64,000 bases of DNA from Brevibacillus ruminantium (GTDB lineage Bacteria > Bacillota > Bacilli > Brevibacillales > Brevibacillaceae), in contig NZ_CP098755.1 of NCBI RefSeq assembly GCF_023746555.1, positions 2,429,001-2,493,000 on the forward strand, read 5' to 3'. Position 1 is the first letter of the stretch; the number at the start of each line of letters is the position of its first letter. The position numbers were made by a program, and so were the translations under genes. The notes under the pieces are model-generated. The model worked only from the letters and a program-made list of their open reading frames with translations. It was not told the DNA's origin and made no database searches. Below are positions 48,057-55,948 of the stretch, one piece after another.

Positions 48057-49733
48057 TTGGCAAAATCGAATCACTCTGTTCTCATTTTCGCCTTGGGCGG
48101 AGTAGGCGAAATTGGGAAAAACATGTACGTGATCCAATGCGATGATGACATCGTAGTCATTGACGCTGGCTTAAAATTCCCGGAGGAGGAAATGCTGGGA
48201 ATTGACATGGTGATCCCGGACATCACGTACCTGGAGGAAAATCGCGACAAAGTACGCGGTATTATTGTTACGCACGGACACGAAGACCACATTGGCGGAC
48301 TGAGCTATGTGCTAAAACGATTGAAAGTACCGGTATATGCGACAAAATTAACTTTGGGTCTGATTGAAGCAAAATTAAAAGAAGCGGGTATCCTAAATGA
48401 TACCAAGCGCATGTTAATCAACAGCGACTCGGAGCTCGTTCTCGGAGGCATGAAGGCGACATTTTTTCGTGTCAACCACAGCATCCCGGATAGCGTAGGG
48501 GTTTGCTTGGAAACGCCGGAAGGGTACATCGTTCACACCGGAGACTTCAAGTTTGATCAGACACCTGTCAACAACCAGCAGGCGGACCTGGCCAAAATGG
48601 CGATGATCGGTGACCGTGGTGTATTGTGTCTGCTCTCTGACAGTACGAATTCGGAGCGCCCTGGTTTTACCGGATCGGAGCGTTCCGTCGGGGTTGCGAT
48701 CAAAGACGTTTTCAGCAAAGCGACGGGAAGAATTATCGTCTCTACCTTTGCCTCGAACGTCCATCGGATTCAACAGGTTGTGGACGCAGCGGCAGAGTAT
48801 AGCCGGAAAATTGCAGTCGTGGGCAGGAGCATGCAAAACGTCATCAATATCAGTAAAGACCTGGGGTATTTGAACGTACCGGAAGGGCTTTTGATCGAGA
48901 CGGATGAGGTGAACAAGCTGCCTGCTGAGCAAGTCGTTATTTTATCCACTGGAAGTCAGGGAGAGCCCATGTCAGCGCTCACCCGTATGGCCCGATCCGC
49001 CCATCGGAAAATTGACATCCTTCCAGGAGATACTGTAGTAATCGCAGCAACCCCCATCCCAGGCAATGAAAAATACGTTGCACGTACGATTGATCAATTG
49101 TCGCGCATCGGCGCAGAAGTGATTTATGGCGGTCACGGACCGAACGGAACCGTCCACGTTTCCGGTCACGGCAGTCAGGAAGACCTTCGACTGATGTTGA
49201 ACTTGATGAAGCCGCAGTATTTCATTCCCATCCACGGTGAGTTCCGCATGCTGAGGATGCACGGCGTTCTGGCAGAACAAGTGGGTGTTCCCAGTGAAAA
49301 CATTTTCCTTTTGGATAATGGCGACACAGTGGAAATCTCGGGAGGAAAAGCGCGATTCGGTCCGAAGGTTCACGCGGGCAATGTATTGATTGACGGTCTG
49401 GGTGTAGGAGATGTAGGAAATATTGTTCTTCGGGACAGAAAATTACTTTCACAGGATGGAATACTGGTAGTCGTCGTTACACTCAGCAAACAAAATGGTA
49501 CGATTTTGTCTGGTCCCGACATTATTTCCCGCGGTTTCGTCTATGTACGGGAATCGGAAGAGCTGTTGGAAGAGGCAAATCGCATCGTCACCCAAACACT
49601 TGTAAAATGCATGGAAGAAAATGTAAATGAATGGTCGTCGTTGAAAAACAACGTAAAAGAAGCGCTGGGTCGGTTCTTGTATGATCAGACCCGCCGCCGT
49701 CCGATGATCTTGCCAATCATTATGGAAGTGTAG
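48057..49733 (+). CDS. rnjB: Ribonuclease J (position of rnjB)
   Basis: Metallo-beta-lactamase/beta-CASP ribonuclease with 5'-3' exo- and endonuclease activity. HGHEDHIG gives the complete zinc motif H73-x-H75-x-D77-H78; the beta-CASP part (RIIVSTFASNVHRIQQ, GRSMQNVINI) and a C-terminal domain complete 558 residues. Gene order (after dapA, before tepA) matches rnjB, but the catalytic motif is intact as in RNase J1, unlike my recollection of degenerate J2. TTG start behind TAGGAGG. Gene name is thus by synteny. Confidence 0.93.
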   Translation: MAKSNHSVLIFALGGVGEIGKNMYVIQCDDDIVVIDAGLKFPEEEMLGIDMVIPDITYLEENRDKVRGIIVTHGHEDHIGGLSYVLKRLKVPVYATKLTLGLIEAKLKEAGILNDTKRMLINSDSELVLGGMKATFFRVNHSIPDSVGVCLETPEGYIVHTGDFKFDQTPVNNQQADLAKMAMIGDRGVLCLLSDSTNSERPGFTGSERSVGVAIKDVFSKATGRIIVSTFASNVHRIQQVVDAAAEYSRKIAVVGRSMQNVINISKDLGYLNVPEGLLIETDEVNKLPAEQVVILSTGSQGEPMSALTRMARSAHRKIDILPGDTVVIAATPIPGNEKYVARTIDQLSRIGAEVIYGGHGPNGTVHVSGHGSQEDLRLMLNLMKPQYFIPIHGEFRMLRMHGVLAEQVGVPSENIFLLDNGDTVEISGGKARFGPKVHAGNVLIDGLGVGDVGNIVLRDRKLLSQDGILVVVVTLSKQNGTILSGPDIISRGFVYVRESEELLEEANRIVTQTLVKCMEENVNEWSSLKNNVKEALGRFLYDQTRRRPMILPIIMEV

Positions 49734-49755
49734 GGCAAGACAAACGGAGGCATCG

Positions 49756-49785
49756 AAAAAACCCCTGAGATTTCAGGGGTTTTTT
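49756..49785. terminator. Bidirectional terminator after RNase J gene
   Basis: Perfect 13-bp stem AAAAAACCCCTGA (49756-49768) / TCAGGGGTTTTTT (49773-49785) with loop GATT. The A-run and T-run let it work in both directions; the convergent DUF4025-like gene ends about 90 bases away. Bases 49786-49874 hold nothing recognisable. Confidence 0.92.
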
Positions 49786-49874
49786 CTGTGTAAAACGTCA
49801 ATACATTTTTCATAAAATGGGATGTGCACGCTTGCGGTCAATACTGTTGTCCCTCGATGAGAGGAGAAAATCGT

Positions 49875-50051
49875 TCAAGGCCGTTTTGCTGGATCATTGT
49901 TTCCTTCCATATAGTCATCGCTGACCTGTTCATGCGTAACCGCCAGTCCTTTTTCCGTAAAGGAGCTGCTCTGATAGTCAGAAGGCTGGTAGTTGTTTGT
50001 GGCGACTTCATCAGCAGCTTGTGACAAGTCTTCTTCACGTCTGGTTGGCAT
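49875..50051 (-). CDS. DUF4025 (YozQ)-like small protein
   Basis: 58-residue minus-strand gene, start MPTRREEDLSQAADEV, end NNDPAKRP, acidic and Gln/Ser-rich. The stretch GLAVTHEQVSDDYMEG matches my recollection of the YozQ/DUF4025 family, whose role is unknown. The ATG at 50051 has an excellent GAAGGAGGAA site. It is transcribed away from tepA; a sigma-G-like promoter (50117-50088 on the minus strand) fits spore expression. The reading in the same region from 50038 (66 residues) is out of frame with the ribosome site and is not favoured. Confidence 0.75.
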   Translation of the reverse strand: MPTRREEDLSQAADEVATNNYQPSDYQSSSFTEKGLAVTHEQVSDDYMEGNNDPAKRP

Positions 50052-50087
50052 TTCGGTTTTCCTCCTTCAGTAGATTTCCTTACCTAC

Positions 50088-50117
50088 TAAAATGAGTAAG
50101 AAAGCCGAATCTTATCC
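50088..50117 (-). promoter_or_regulatory. Sigma-G-like promoter of the DUF4025-like gene
   Basis: Minus strand: -35 GGATA (50117-50113), 18-base spacer, -10 CATTTTA (50094-50088), giving a leader of roughly 30 bases. The -10 fits CATnnTA exactly; the -35 has one mismatch. It interlocks with the tepA promoter. Confidence 0.45.
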
Positions 50118-50123
50118 ATACTA
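50094..50123 (+). promoter_or_regulatory. Sigma-G-like promoter of tepA
   Basis: -35 GAGTA (50094-50098; TGAGTA against TGAATA), 18-base spacer, -10 CATACTA (50117-50123), a perfect sigma-G -10. Leader of about 20 bases. TepA in B. subtilis is a forespore-expressed ClpP-like protease (established), which supports this reading. Confidence 0.6.
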
Positions 50124-50149
50124 TCACAGACAGTGAAGGAGGAGGATTC

Positions 50150-50959
50150 ATGCAAAACCGAAACAGGCCAGAATACTTGAATCGACCACCTTTTAGTGGT
50201 GCAGAGGAGCCACCGCAAACGACTCCCGTTGAGGACCCGCAGCGTGCACAGCCTCCGGCTGAAAGCCCGGGCAACGATGACTCCAAGAAACGATTGATTG
50301 ATTCGATTACTACATTGGGGCAAACCAATGTCCCGCAACTGGAAAGCAACATCTACTGCTTGTCGGTAATCGGTCAGGTAGAGGGGCACATCCAGCTTCC
50401 GCCGCAAAATAAAACGACCAAATACGAGCATATTATTCCTCAGTTGGTGGCCGCAGAGCAAAACAGCAAGATTGAAGGAGTTATGGTGATTTTAAATACG
50501 GTCGGTGGAGATGTAGAGGCAGGTCTGGCGATTGCAGAGATGGTCGCTTCTCTGTCGAAGCCGGTTGTCACTCTGGTTCTTGGCGGCGGTCACAGCATCG
50601 GTGTACCGATCGCAGTAGCGGGGGATTATTCCTTTATTGCGGAAACAGCGACCATGACGATCCATCCGATCCGCCTGACCGGACTCGTCATCGGGGTGCC
50701 GCAAACCTTTGAATACCTCGACAAAATGCAGGATCGCGTCGTCAGCTTCATTTCCCGCCACTCCAACATCACGGAAGATAAATTCCGCGAGCTGATGCTG
50801 AGGACAGGAGAGCTGACGCGAGACATCGGAACAAATGTCGTTGGAACAGACGCCGTCAAATACGGATTGATTGACGAAGTTGGAGGGCTGGGAAAAGCGT
50901 TGAAAAAACTGAACGAACTGATAGAAATAGCCCGTAATGGAGAGAAGGTGCTGCAGTGA
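50150..50959 (+). CDS. tepA: ClpP-like spore protease TepA
   Basis: Serine protease of the ClpP/crotonase fold, in B. subtilis linked to spore outgrowth and small acid-soluble protein degradation. After a Pro-rich N-terminus (about 1-42), the protease domain has the nucleophile S149 in [10 protein letters not shown] and catalytic H172 in TMTIHPIR. 269 residues. ATG behind GAAGGAGGAGG. The stop overlaps ylzJ (GTGA), and spoIIIE follows, as in Bacillus. Confidence 0.93.
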   Translation: MQNRNRPEYLNRPPFSGAEEPPQTTPVEDPQRAQPPAESPGNDDSKKRLIDSITTLGQTNVPQLESNIYCLSVIGQVEGHIQLPPQNKTTKYEHIIPQLVAAEQNSKIEGVMVILNTVGGDVEAGLAIAEMVASLSKPVVTLVLGGGHSIGVPIAVAGDYSFIAETATMTIHPIRLTGLVIGVPQTFEYLDKMQDRVVSFISRHSNITEDKFRELMLRTGELTRDIGTNVVGTDAVKYGLIDEVGGLGKALKKLNELIEIARNGEKVLQ

Positions 50960-51189
50960 TTTTTTACTCAGTCATGCCTATGGAAGTGGTTTTCGAAGGG
51001 ATGGATCAAGTGGAAAAGCAGGTCCTGCGAGAGTTGCCAATCGGAGAGGCGACCATGGTCGTTGAACAGACCAGCCCCTACGAAGGAAGAATGGTTCGCC
51101 TGATCAGTCCCAACCCGCAGGACTACCTTAATCCGGCCTATATGCCTGGGCAAATCATTCGCTTCCGCCCGGAAGGATTCGGGGAATAA
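50956..51189 (+). CDS. ylzJ: YlzJ-like small protein
   Basis: 77-residue conserved protein of unknown function found between tepA and spoIIIE. Family pattern: ILYSVMPME-like start, then [37 protein letters not shown], with no membrane segment. GTG at 50956 overlaps the tepA stop by 4 bases behind GAGAAGG, so it is co-translated with tepA. Confidence 0.88.
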   Translation: MIFYSVMPMEVVFEGMDQVEKQVLRELPIGEATMVVEQTSPYEGRMVRLISPNPQDYLNPAYMPGQIIRFRPEGFGE

Positions 51190-51214
51190 GTCCTGTATTT
51201 CTACGATTTTCCTG

Positions 51215-51223
51215 TGTTATACT
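51215..51223 (+). promoter_or_regulatory. Extended -10 element upstream of spoIIIE
   Basis: TGT-TATACT (51215-51223), an extended -10; no good -35 17-18 bases upstream. Start would be near 51230, so the GTG at 51228 could not initiate translation from this transcript. Confidence 0.45.
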
Positions 51224-51238
51224 AGACGTGAACGAACA

Positions 51239-51268
51239 GCAGCCGAACAGCATCCCGGCTGCCTTTTT
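51239..51268 (+). terminator. Terminator/attenuator hairpin in the spoIIIE leader
   Basis: GCAGCCG (51239-51245) pairs with CGGCTGC (51256-51262); C and five T follow (51264-51268). It lies after the putative -10 and 53 bases before the inferred CTG start, so it may end ylzJ transcripts, attenuate spoIIIE, or both. Confidence 0.7.
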
Positions 51269-51320
51269 ATACGTTGGCGTGCTTTTGCCCACAGGAAAAG
51301 AAAGAAAGGAGGCATGCCAC

Positions 51321-53726
51321 CTGAGTAGAAGAGAGAGAAGAAAGTCGCAAACGGCAGTTGCCTCTGTTGTAAAACTGGAGCTGCTGGGTTTAGTCTTGAT
51401 TGTTCTGTGCCTGATCGGATTATTGGAGAGCGGCTGGCTTGGCAAAAATATACTTGCCTTTCTGTTCCGATTCTTCGCAGGGTCCTGGGATTTTACCATC
51501 CCTCTCATCATCATGGGGCTGTCCGTACATATGATGTTTACCCGAAAGCCGCCCCGTCTTTCCCTGCGAGTTTTCGGACTTCTGCTCATACTGCTGGCCG
51601 TGTTAACCTGGGATCATCTGTTTTTGTTCAAGCAGGTAACGGCAGGCGGAACCTTTGCGGATCAAAGCATCATCCGTGTGACCTGGGACCGGATCTGGCT
51701 GGATCACAGTCAAAAGGTTTCGACGACAGGCGTCGGCGGCGGAATGCTCGGCGCTGTTTTCTTTGCGATCTGCAACAGCCTCGTCGGACTCGTCGGAACC
51801 GGTATCATCATCGGCTTTTTGATCCTGGTCGGGATCATGTTTTTATTTAATCTTTCGTATGTAGATATGGCTTTGTTTACGAAAGACAAGCTCTCGATGT
51901 TTTATACCAAGCTGAAAGATTCGGTCAAAGATTCTGTGGAGATGCTGCAGTCCGAAAGCGAAAAAAGGAAGCAGAAGGCAGAGGAGAAGCGGGAAGCTGC
52001 CAAAGCCAAGCAAGCAGATGATGCAGTCGCCCCAGAGGGTCAATCCAGTGCGGCCTTAAGCGCTGAAACTTCGACGGAAGATCATCCGGAGAACGGAGCG
52101 GTAAGCGAACCATCACCTCCAGTTGTAGCACCGCTCATTCGAGATTTTGCTGAAAGACTAGTTGCTGAGGGAGAGAGCGATACAGAGGAAAATCTCCCCC
52201 CTGCTGCTGCACGACACAAGGCCGTATCTGCAAAACAGACGCCAGAGAGAGAAATTACCTTCTCGCTAGAGGGGGATGAAGAGATATTTGGCACGCTGGA
52301 AAGTGAAGAAGTGCAGCTAAGTATTCCGTATGTCCTTCCCAGTTTGCAAATGCTGCCTCGTCCGAAAAGCTTTACGCCGGGGAAAGATGTTGATCATACT
52401 TCCAATGCCAACAAACTGGTGCAGACGCTGAAAAGCTTTGGGGTCAATGCCATTGTTTCCGAAGTCCATCGCGGACCGGCTGTTACGCGGTACGAAGTCC
52501 AGCCTGCGACGGGCGTAAAGGTTAGTCGGATCGTCAGTCTGACTGATGACTTGGCCCTTGCGCTGGCTGCCAAGGATATTCGGATTGAAGCCCCGATTCC
52601 CGGCAAATCGGCGATCGGGATTGAGATTCCCAATTCCGAAGTAGCCATGGTTTCCCTGCGCGAAGTATTGGAGTCAGCGTCCTACCAGGATGCATCGGCA
52701 AAGCTGACAGTGGCGCTGGGGCGCGATATTTCCGGCGAGCCGATCGTAGCCGACCTGACCAAAATGCCTCATCTGTTGGTGGCAGGAGCGACGGGCAGCG
52801 GGAAGTCGGTGTGTATCAACGGATTGATCATGAGTATTCTGTTCAAGGCAAGCCCGGATGAAGTAAAACTGATGATGGTCGACCCGAAAATGGTGGAGCT
52901 GAACGTCTACAACGGCATTCCGCATCTGCTGGCGCCGGTTGTAACAGATCCGCGCCGCGCTTCGGTCGCCCTGAAAAAGGTCGTCTCAGAGATGGAGCGG
53001 CGTTACAACCTGTTTGCCAAAACAGGCAGCCGCAACATCGAAATGTACAATCAGCAGGCGGAAGGCTCCCCGCTGCCCTACATCGTTGTGATCGTCGATG
53101 AGCTGGCCGATCTAATGATGGTCGCGCCGGGAGAAGTGGAGGATGCGATTTGTCGCCTGGCTCAGATGGCCCGTGCTGCCGGTATCCACCTGATCATCGC
53201 GACACAGCGGCCTTCCGTGGATGTCATTACAGGGTTGATCAAGGCAAACATCCCGTCGCGGATTGCGTTCGGCGTCTCTTCTATGGCTGACTCCCGCACG
53301 ATTTTGGACATGGGAGGCGCAGAAAAGCTGCTCGGACGCGGAGATATGCTCTATCTGCCGATGGGCGCTTCCAAACCAACCCGTGTGCAGGGGGCGTTTG
53401 TCTCTGACAAGGAAGTAGAGGAAGTCGTCAAGTTTGTCAAAGAACAGCAAGAGGCTCGCTACCAGGAAGATATGATCCCCGAAGAAATAAGCGAAGATGC
53501 ACAACCTGTCGCAGATGACGATATGTACGATCAGGCCGTCCAGGTGGTTGTCGAGGCCCAGCAGGCATCCGCTTCCCTTTTGCAGCGCAGGCTGCGGGTT
53601 GGTTATACGAGAGCTGCCCGTTTGATCGACATGATGGAAGCGCAGGGCATTGTTGGACCCTACGAAGGCAGCAAGCCGCGAGAGGTTCGCCTGCCCAGAC
53701 CTACGCCCGAAAGCAATATTTCCTGA
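51321..53726 (+). CDS. spoIIIE: DNA translocase SpoIIIE/FtsK, apparent CTG start
   Basis: Hexameric ATPase that pumps chromosomal DNA across the sporulation septum. Four hydrophobic segments (about 20-165), a charged linker to about 330, then the RecA-like motor with Walker [10 protein letters not shown] near 489 and Walker [15 protein letters not shown], and a C-terminal gamma winged helix ([22 protein letters not shown]) that reads KOPS/SRS DNA. AAAGGAGG (51305-51312) is followed eight bases later by CTG at 51321, giving 801 residues with a normal N-terminus (MSRRERRKS). Upstream GTG 51228 lacks a site and would cross the hairpin. Confidence 0.92.
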   Translation: MSRRERRKSQTAVASVVKLELLGLVLIVLCLIGLLESGWLGKNILAFLFRFFAGSWDFTIPLIIMGLSVHMMFTRKPPRLSLRVFGLLLILLAVLTWDHLFLFKQVTAGGTFADQSIIRVTWDRIWLDHSQKVSTTGVGGGMLGAVFFAICNSLVGLVGTGIIIGFLILVGIMFLFNLSYVDMALFTKDKLSMFYTKLKDSVKDSVEMLQSESEKRKQKAEEKREAAKAKQADDAVAPEGQSSAALSAETSTEDHPENGAVSEPSPPVVAPLIRDFAERLVAEGESDTEENLPPAAARHKAVSAKQTPEREITFSLEGDEEIFGTLESEEVQLSIPYVLPSLQMLPRPKSFTPGKDVDHTSNANKLVQTLKSFGVNAIVSEVHRGPAVTRYEVQPATGVKVSRIVSLTDDLALALAAKDIRIEAPIPGKSAIGIEIPNSEVAMVSLREVLESASYQDASAKLTVALGRDISGEPIVADLTKMPHLLVAGATGSGKSVCINGLIMSILFKASPDEVKLMMVDPKMVELNVYNGIPHLLAPVVTDPRRASVALKKVVSEMERRYNLFAKTGSRNIEMYNQQAEGSPLPYIVVIVDELADLMMVAPGEVEDAICRLAQMARAAGIHLIIATQRPSVDVITGLIKANIPSRIAFGVSSMADSRTILDMGGAEKLLGRGDMLYLPMGASKPTRVQGAFVSDKEVEEVVKFVKEQQEARYQEDMIPEEISEDAQPVADDDMYDQAVQVVVEAQQASASLLQRRLRVGYTRAARLIDMMEAQGIVGPYEGSKPREVRLPRPTPESNIS

Positions 53727-53781
53727 TAGAAACAAACCCATAACATACCAGCGGGGCTGGCAAGCAATAAAAAAAATTGGC

Positions 53782-53810
53782 TTGCATGATATCGGCCCCT
53801 AAGGTACAAT
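53782..53810 (+). promoter_or_regulatory. Sigma-A promoter of the GntR regulator gene
   Basis: TTGCAT (53782-53787), 17-base spacer, TACAAT (53805-53810). Start near 53817, leader of about 90 bases. Confidence 0.7.
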
Positions 53811-53908
53811 TTTTAAGGATACAAAGGAAATTGTTGTTATCGTCTTTTGTGTTTAAGAGGTCTGACGTCTTACCTATTGAATAGCAGAGAATGCAGGAGT
53901 GAAGGAAG

Positions 53909-54634
53909 ATGAGCATCAAGGGGAGTTTCCGTTCGCTTTGTCTCTTGGTAATGGACAAGATCAAAAGCGACATCGAATCTGGGACACTAAAACCCGGGGT
54001 GCGTCTCCCTTCCGAAGCCGATCTGTCCAAACAGTTGGGCGTAAGTCGAGCGACGCTGCGGGAAGCACTCCGTCTTCTCGAAGAGGAGAAAATTGTCATC
54101 CGAAAGCATGGAGTAGGGACATTTATTAATGCCCGGCCTGTTTTTTCGGGAGGAATTGGGGAACTCTTTAGTGTGACGGATGCGATCGAACGCCAGGGCT
54201 ATCAGGCCGGCACAACTATTTTGCGTACTGCCTACGGCGAACCTGCAGAGGAAGAACGGAAACGCCTTTCTCTCAATCCAGGCGAAGGTGTTCTCATGGT
54301 AGAACGCATTCGTACGGCGGATGGGGAGCCGGTCGTCTATTGCATGGACCGGATACCTGCTCATCTTGTTCCTGGGGGCTATACCGAGGGTGGAGAGTCT
54401 ATTTTCAAGTGGCTGGAGTCTGTTACGGGGATACGCATTTCCTATGCGATTGCGGATATCGAACCTTTGGGTTACTCTGAAAAGGCTTCTCCGCTATTGA
54501 AATGCAGCAAAACGACTCCTCTTTTACTCTTAAAGCAGATCCATTACGACGAAAATGAAAGACCTGTCCTGTATTCGCATAATTACTTCCGGGCAGACAA
54601 ATTTCACTTTCATGTCGTACGCAGACGGTTGTAA
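53909..54634 (+). CDS. GntR-family (HutC/UTRA) transcriptional regulator, YmfC-like
   Basis: DNA-binding repressor with N-terminal GntR winged helix (about 10-75; LPSEADLSKQLGVSRATLREALRLLEEE) and a C-terminal UTRA ligand domain (about 90-240; VLMVERIRTADGEPVVYCMDRIP). 241 residues. ATG 53909 behind GGAGTGAAGG. Same location as ymfC in B. subtilis, after spoIIIE, and just before the BMP/ABC transporter, so it may control that transporter with a nucleoside-like effector (inference). Confidence 0.93.
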   Translation: MSIKGSFRSLCLLVMDKIKSDIESGTLKPGVRLPSEADLSKQLGVSRATLREALRLLEEEKIVIRKHGVGTFINARPVFSGGIGELFSVTDAIERQGYQAGTTILRTAYGEPAEEERKRLSLNPGEGVLMVERIRTADGEPVVYCMDRIPAHLVPGGYTEGGESIFKWLESVTGIRISYAIADIEPLGYSEKASPLLKCSKTTPLLLLKQIHYDENERPVLYSHNYFRADKFHFHVVRRRL

Positions 54635-54676
54635 CAGTGAGGGAAACCTCGCTCAACAATTTCATCTTACCAACCG

Positions 54677-54684
54677 GTCCAGAC
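54677..54684 (+). promoter_or_regulatory. Possible GntR/HutC-type operator before the BMP gene
   Basis: GTCCAGAC, one base from the palindrome GTCTAGAC typical of HutC-subfamily operators, within the intergenic region between the regulator and the transporter. Single short match; weak evidence. Confidence 0.25.
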
Positions 54685-54750
54685 TGTTTTCCCTCTCTAG
54701 CAGCGGGAACAATGTGTGTTGACCAACAAAAATGTTTCACCTACTTTCAG

Positions 54751-54772
54751 AAAAAGCGCCAATGCGTTTTTT
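54751..54772 (+). terminator. Terminator-like hairpin in front of the BMP gene
   Basis: AAAAAGCGC (54751-54759) pairs with GCGTTTTTT (54764-54772) around CAAT with one G-T wobble. T-rich 3' arm resembles an intrinsic terminator; it could end the gntR transcript or attenuate transcription of the transporter operon. No known purine riboswitch motif seen. Confidence 0.5.
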
Positions 54773-54800
54773 CACACAAAAAAACAGGGGGTATTCTGAC

Positions 54801-55856
54801 ATGAAAAAGGTACTTTCCGTCCTATCCGTAGCTACCCTTAGCCTGTCACTCGTTCTGGCTGGCTGTGGTAGCAAACCCGAAGGACAGAACCAAGGTGCTG
54901 GCAATCAAGGTGGAGCACAAGGGGGAGAAGCAGCCGCAACCACTCGCATCGGTATGGTTACCGACATTGGTGGGGTAAACGACAACTCGTTTAACCAAAG
55001 CGCGTGGGAAGGTCTGCAAAAGCTGCAAAAAGACCTGAATCTGCCGAAAGAAAGCGTAGACTATCTGCAATCTACCTCTGATGCAGATTACATCCCGAAC
55101 CTGACTCAATTCGTAAAAGACAAATGGGATCTCACTTGGGGTATCGGTTTTGTAATCGGTGACCACGTGAAAAAGGTAGCAACAGAAAACCCTGACAGCA
55201 AGCTGGCCATCATCGATGCAGAAGTAGATGCACCAAACGTAGAATCCGTACTCTTCAAAGAGCATGAAGGTTCCTACCTGGCTGGTGTAGTCGCAGCGAA
55301 AATGTCCAAGTCCAAAAAGGTTGGTTTCGTGGGTGGTATGGAAATCCCGGTAATCAAACGCTTTGAAGTTGGCTTTGCTGAAGGTGTAAAAGCTGTAGAC
55401 CCAAGCGTACAAGTTATTACTGTTTACACGGGTGCATTTGACAAACCAGACCTGGGCAAATCTACTGCTTCCCAAATGTACGACCAAGGCGCGGACATCA
55501 TCTTCCACGCGTCCGGTGCAACTGGCGACGGCGTGTTCAACGAAGCTAAAAACCGCAAATCCAAAGGTCAAGACGTATGGGTAATCGGTGTGGACAAAGA
55601 CCAATCCCTGACATTTGGTGACGACGTTACCCTGACTTCCATGGTAAAACGCGTAGACGAAGCTGTTTACCGTGTATCCAAAGACGTAATCGACGGCAAG
55701 TTCGAAGGCGGAAAAATCGTATGGCTCGGCCTTGCTGAGAACGGTGTTGGCCTCGCTGACACCTCCACCAAGAACGTACCAGCTGATGTCCTGAAGCTGG
55801 CGGATGAGTTCAAAGAGAAGATCGTCAAAGGCGAAATCACTGTACCAGAAAAGTAA
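54801..55856 (+). CDS. BMP-family nucleoside-binding lipoprotein of an ABC importer (NupN/BmpA type)
   Basis: Extracytoplasmic solute-binding lipoprotein, Med/BMP (PnrA-like) family that binds purine or other nucleosides. Signal peptide 1-21 with lipobox LAGC, Cys22, then a Gly/Gln-rich linker, then TRIGMVTDIGGVNDNSFNQSAWEG, the classic BMP N-lobe. 351 residues. ATG 54801 behind CAGGGGG; upstream in-frame ATGs (54732, 54762) lie across the hairpin. Followed by a terminator and the matching ATPase and permease genes. Abundant binding protein from a partial terminator is typical. Confidence 0.92.
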   Translation: MKKVLSVLSVATLSLSLVLAGCGSKPEGQNQGAGNQGGAQGGEAAATTRIGMVTDIGGVNDNSFNQSAWEGLQKLQKDLNLPKESVDYLQSTSDADYIPNLTQFVKDKWDLTWGIGFVIGDHVKKVATENPDSKLAIIDAEVDAPNVESVLFKEHEGSYLAGVVAAKMSKSKKVGFVGGMEIPVIKRFEVGFAEGVKAVDPSVQVITVYTGAFDKPDLGKSTASQMYDQGADIIFHASGATGDGVFNEAKNRKSKGQDVWVIGVDKDQSLTFGDDVTLTSMVKRVDEAVYRVSKDVIDGKFEGGKIVWLGLAENGVGLADTSTKNVPADVLKLADEFKEKIVKGEITVPEK

Positions 55857-55875
55857 GAGCGGAAAGCTGAGAGAG

Positions 55876-55910
55876 ACAAGGCTAGTTCGAGCGACTAGCC
55901 TTGTTCTTTA
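55876..55910 (+). terminator. Partial terminator between the BMP gene and the ATPase gene
   Basis: ACAAGGCTAGT (55876-55886) and ACTAGCCTTGT (55894-55904), perfect 11-bp stem with a seven-base loop, then TCTTT. Placed inside an operon, it likely lowers expression of the membrane components relative to the binding protein. Confidence 0.8.
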
Positions 55911-55948
55911 CCTTCTACAATAGACCCACGAAAACGGGGGGAACATGG

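Noticed and set aside
49838..50038. 66-residue minus-strand frame near tepA
   Set aside because: Out of frame with the strong ribosome site; the 58-residue frame starting at 50051 fits the site and a known-looking family.
51228..51320. Upstream GTG start for spoIIIE
   Set aside because: No ribosome site, would add a non-conserved 31-residue extension, crosses a terminator-like hairpin and lies at the predicted transcription start.
54635..54800. Purine riboswitch upstream of the nucleoside transporter
   Set aside because: The conserved loop sequences of purine riboswitches are absent; only a simple hairpin is seen.
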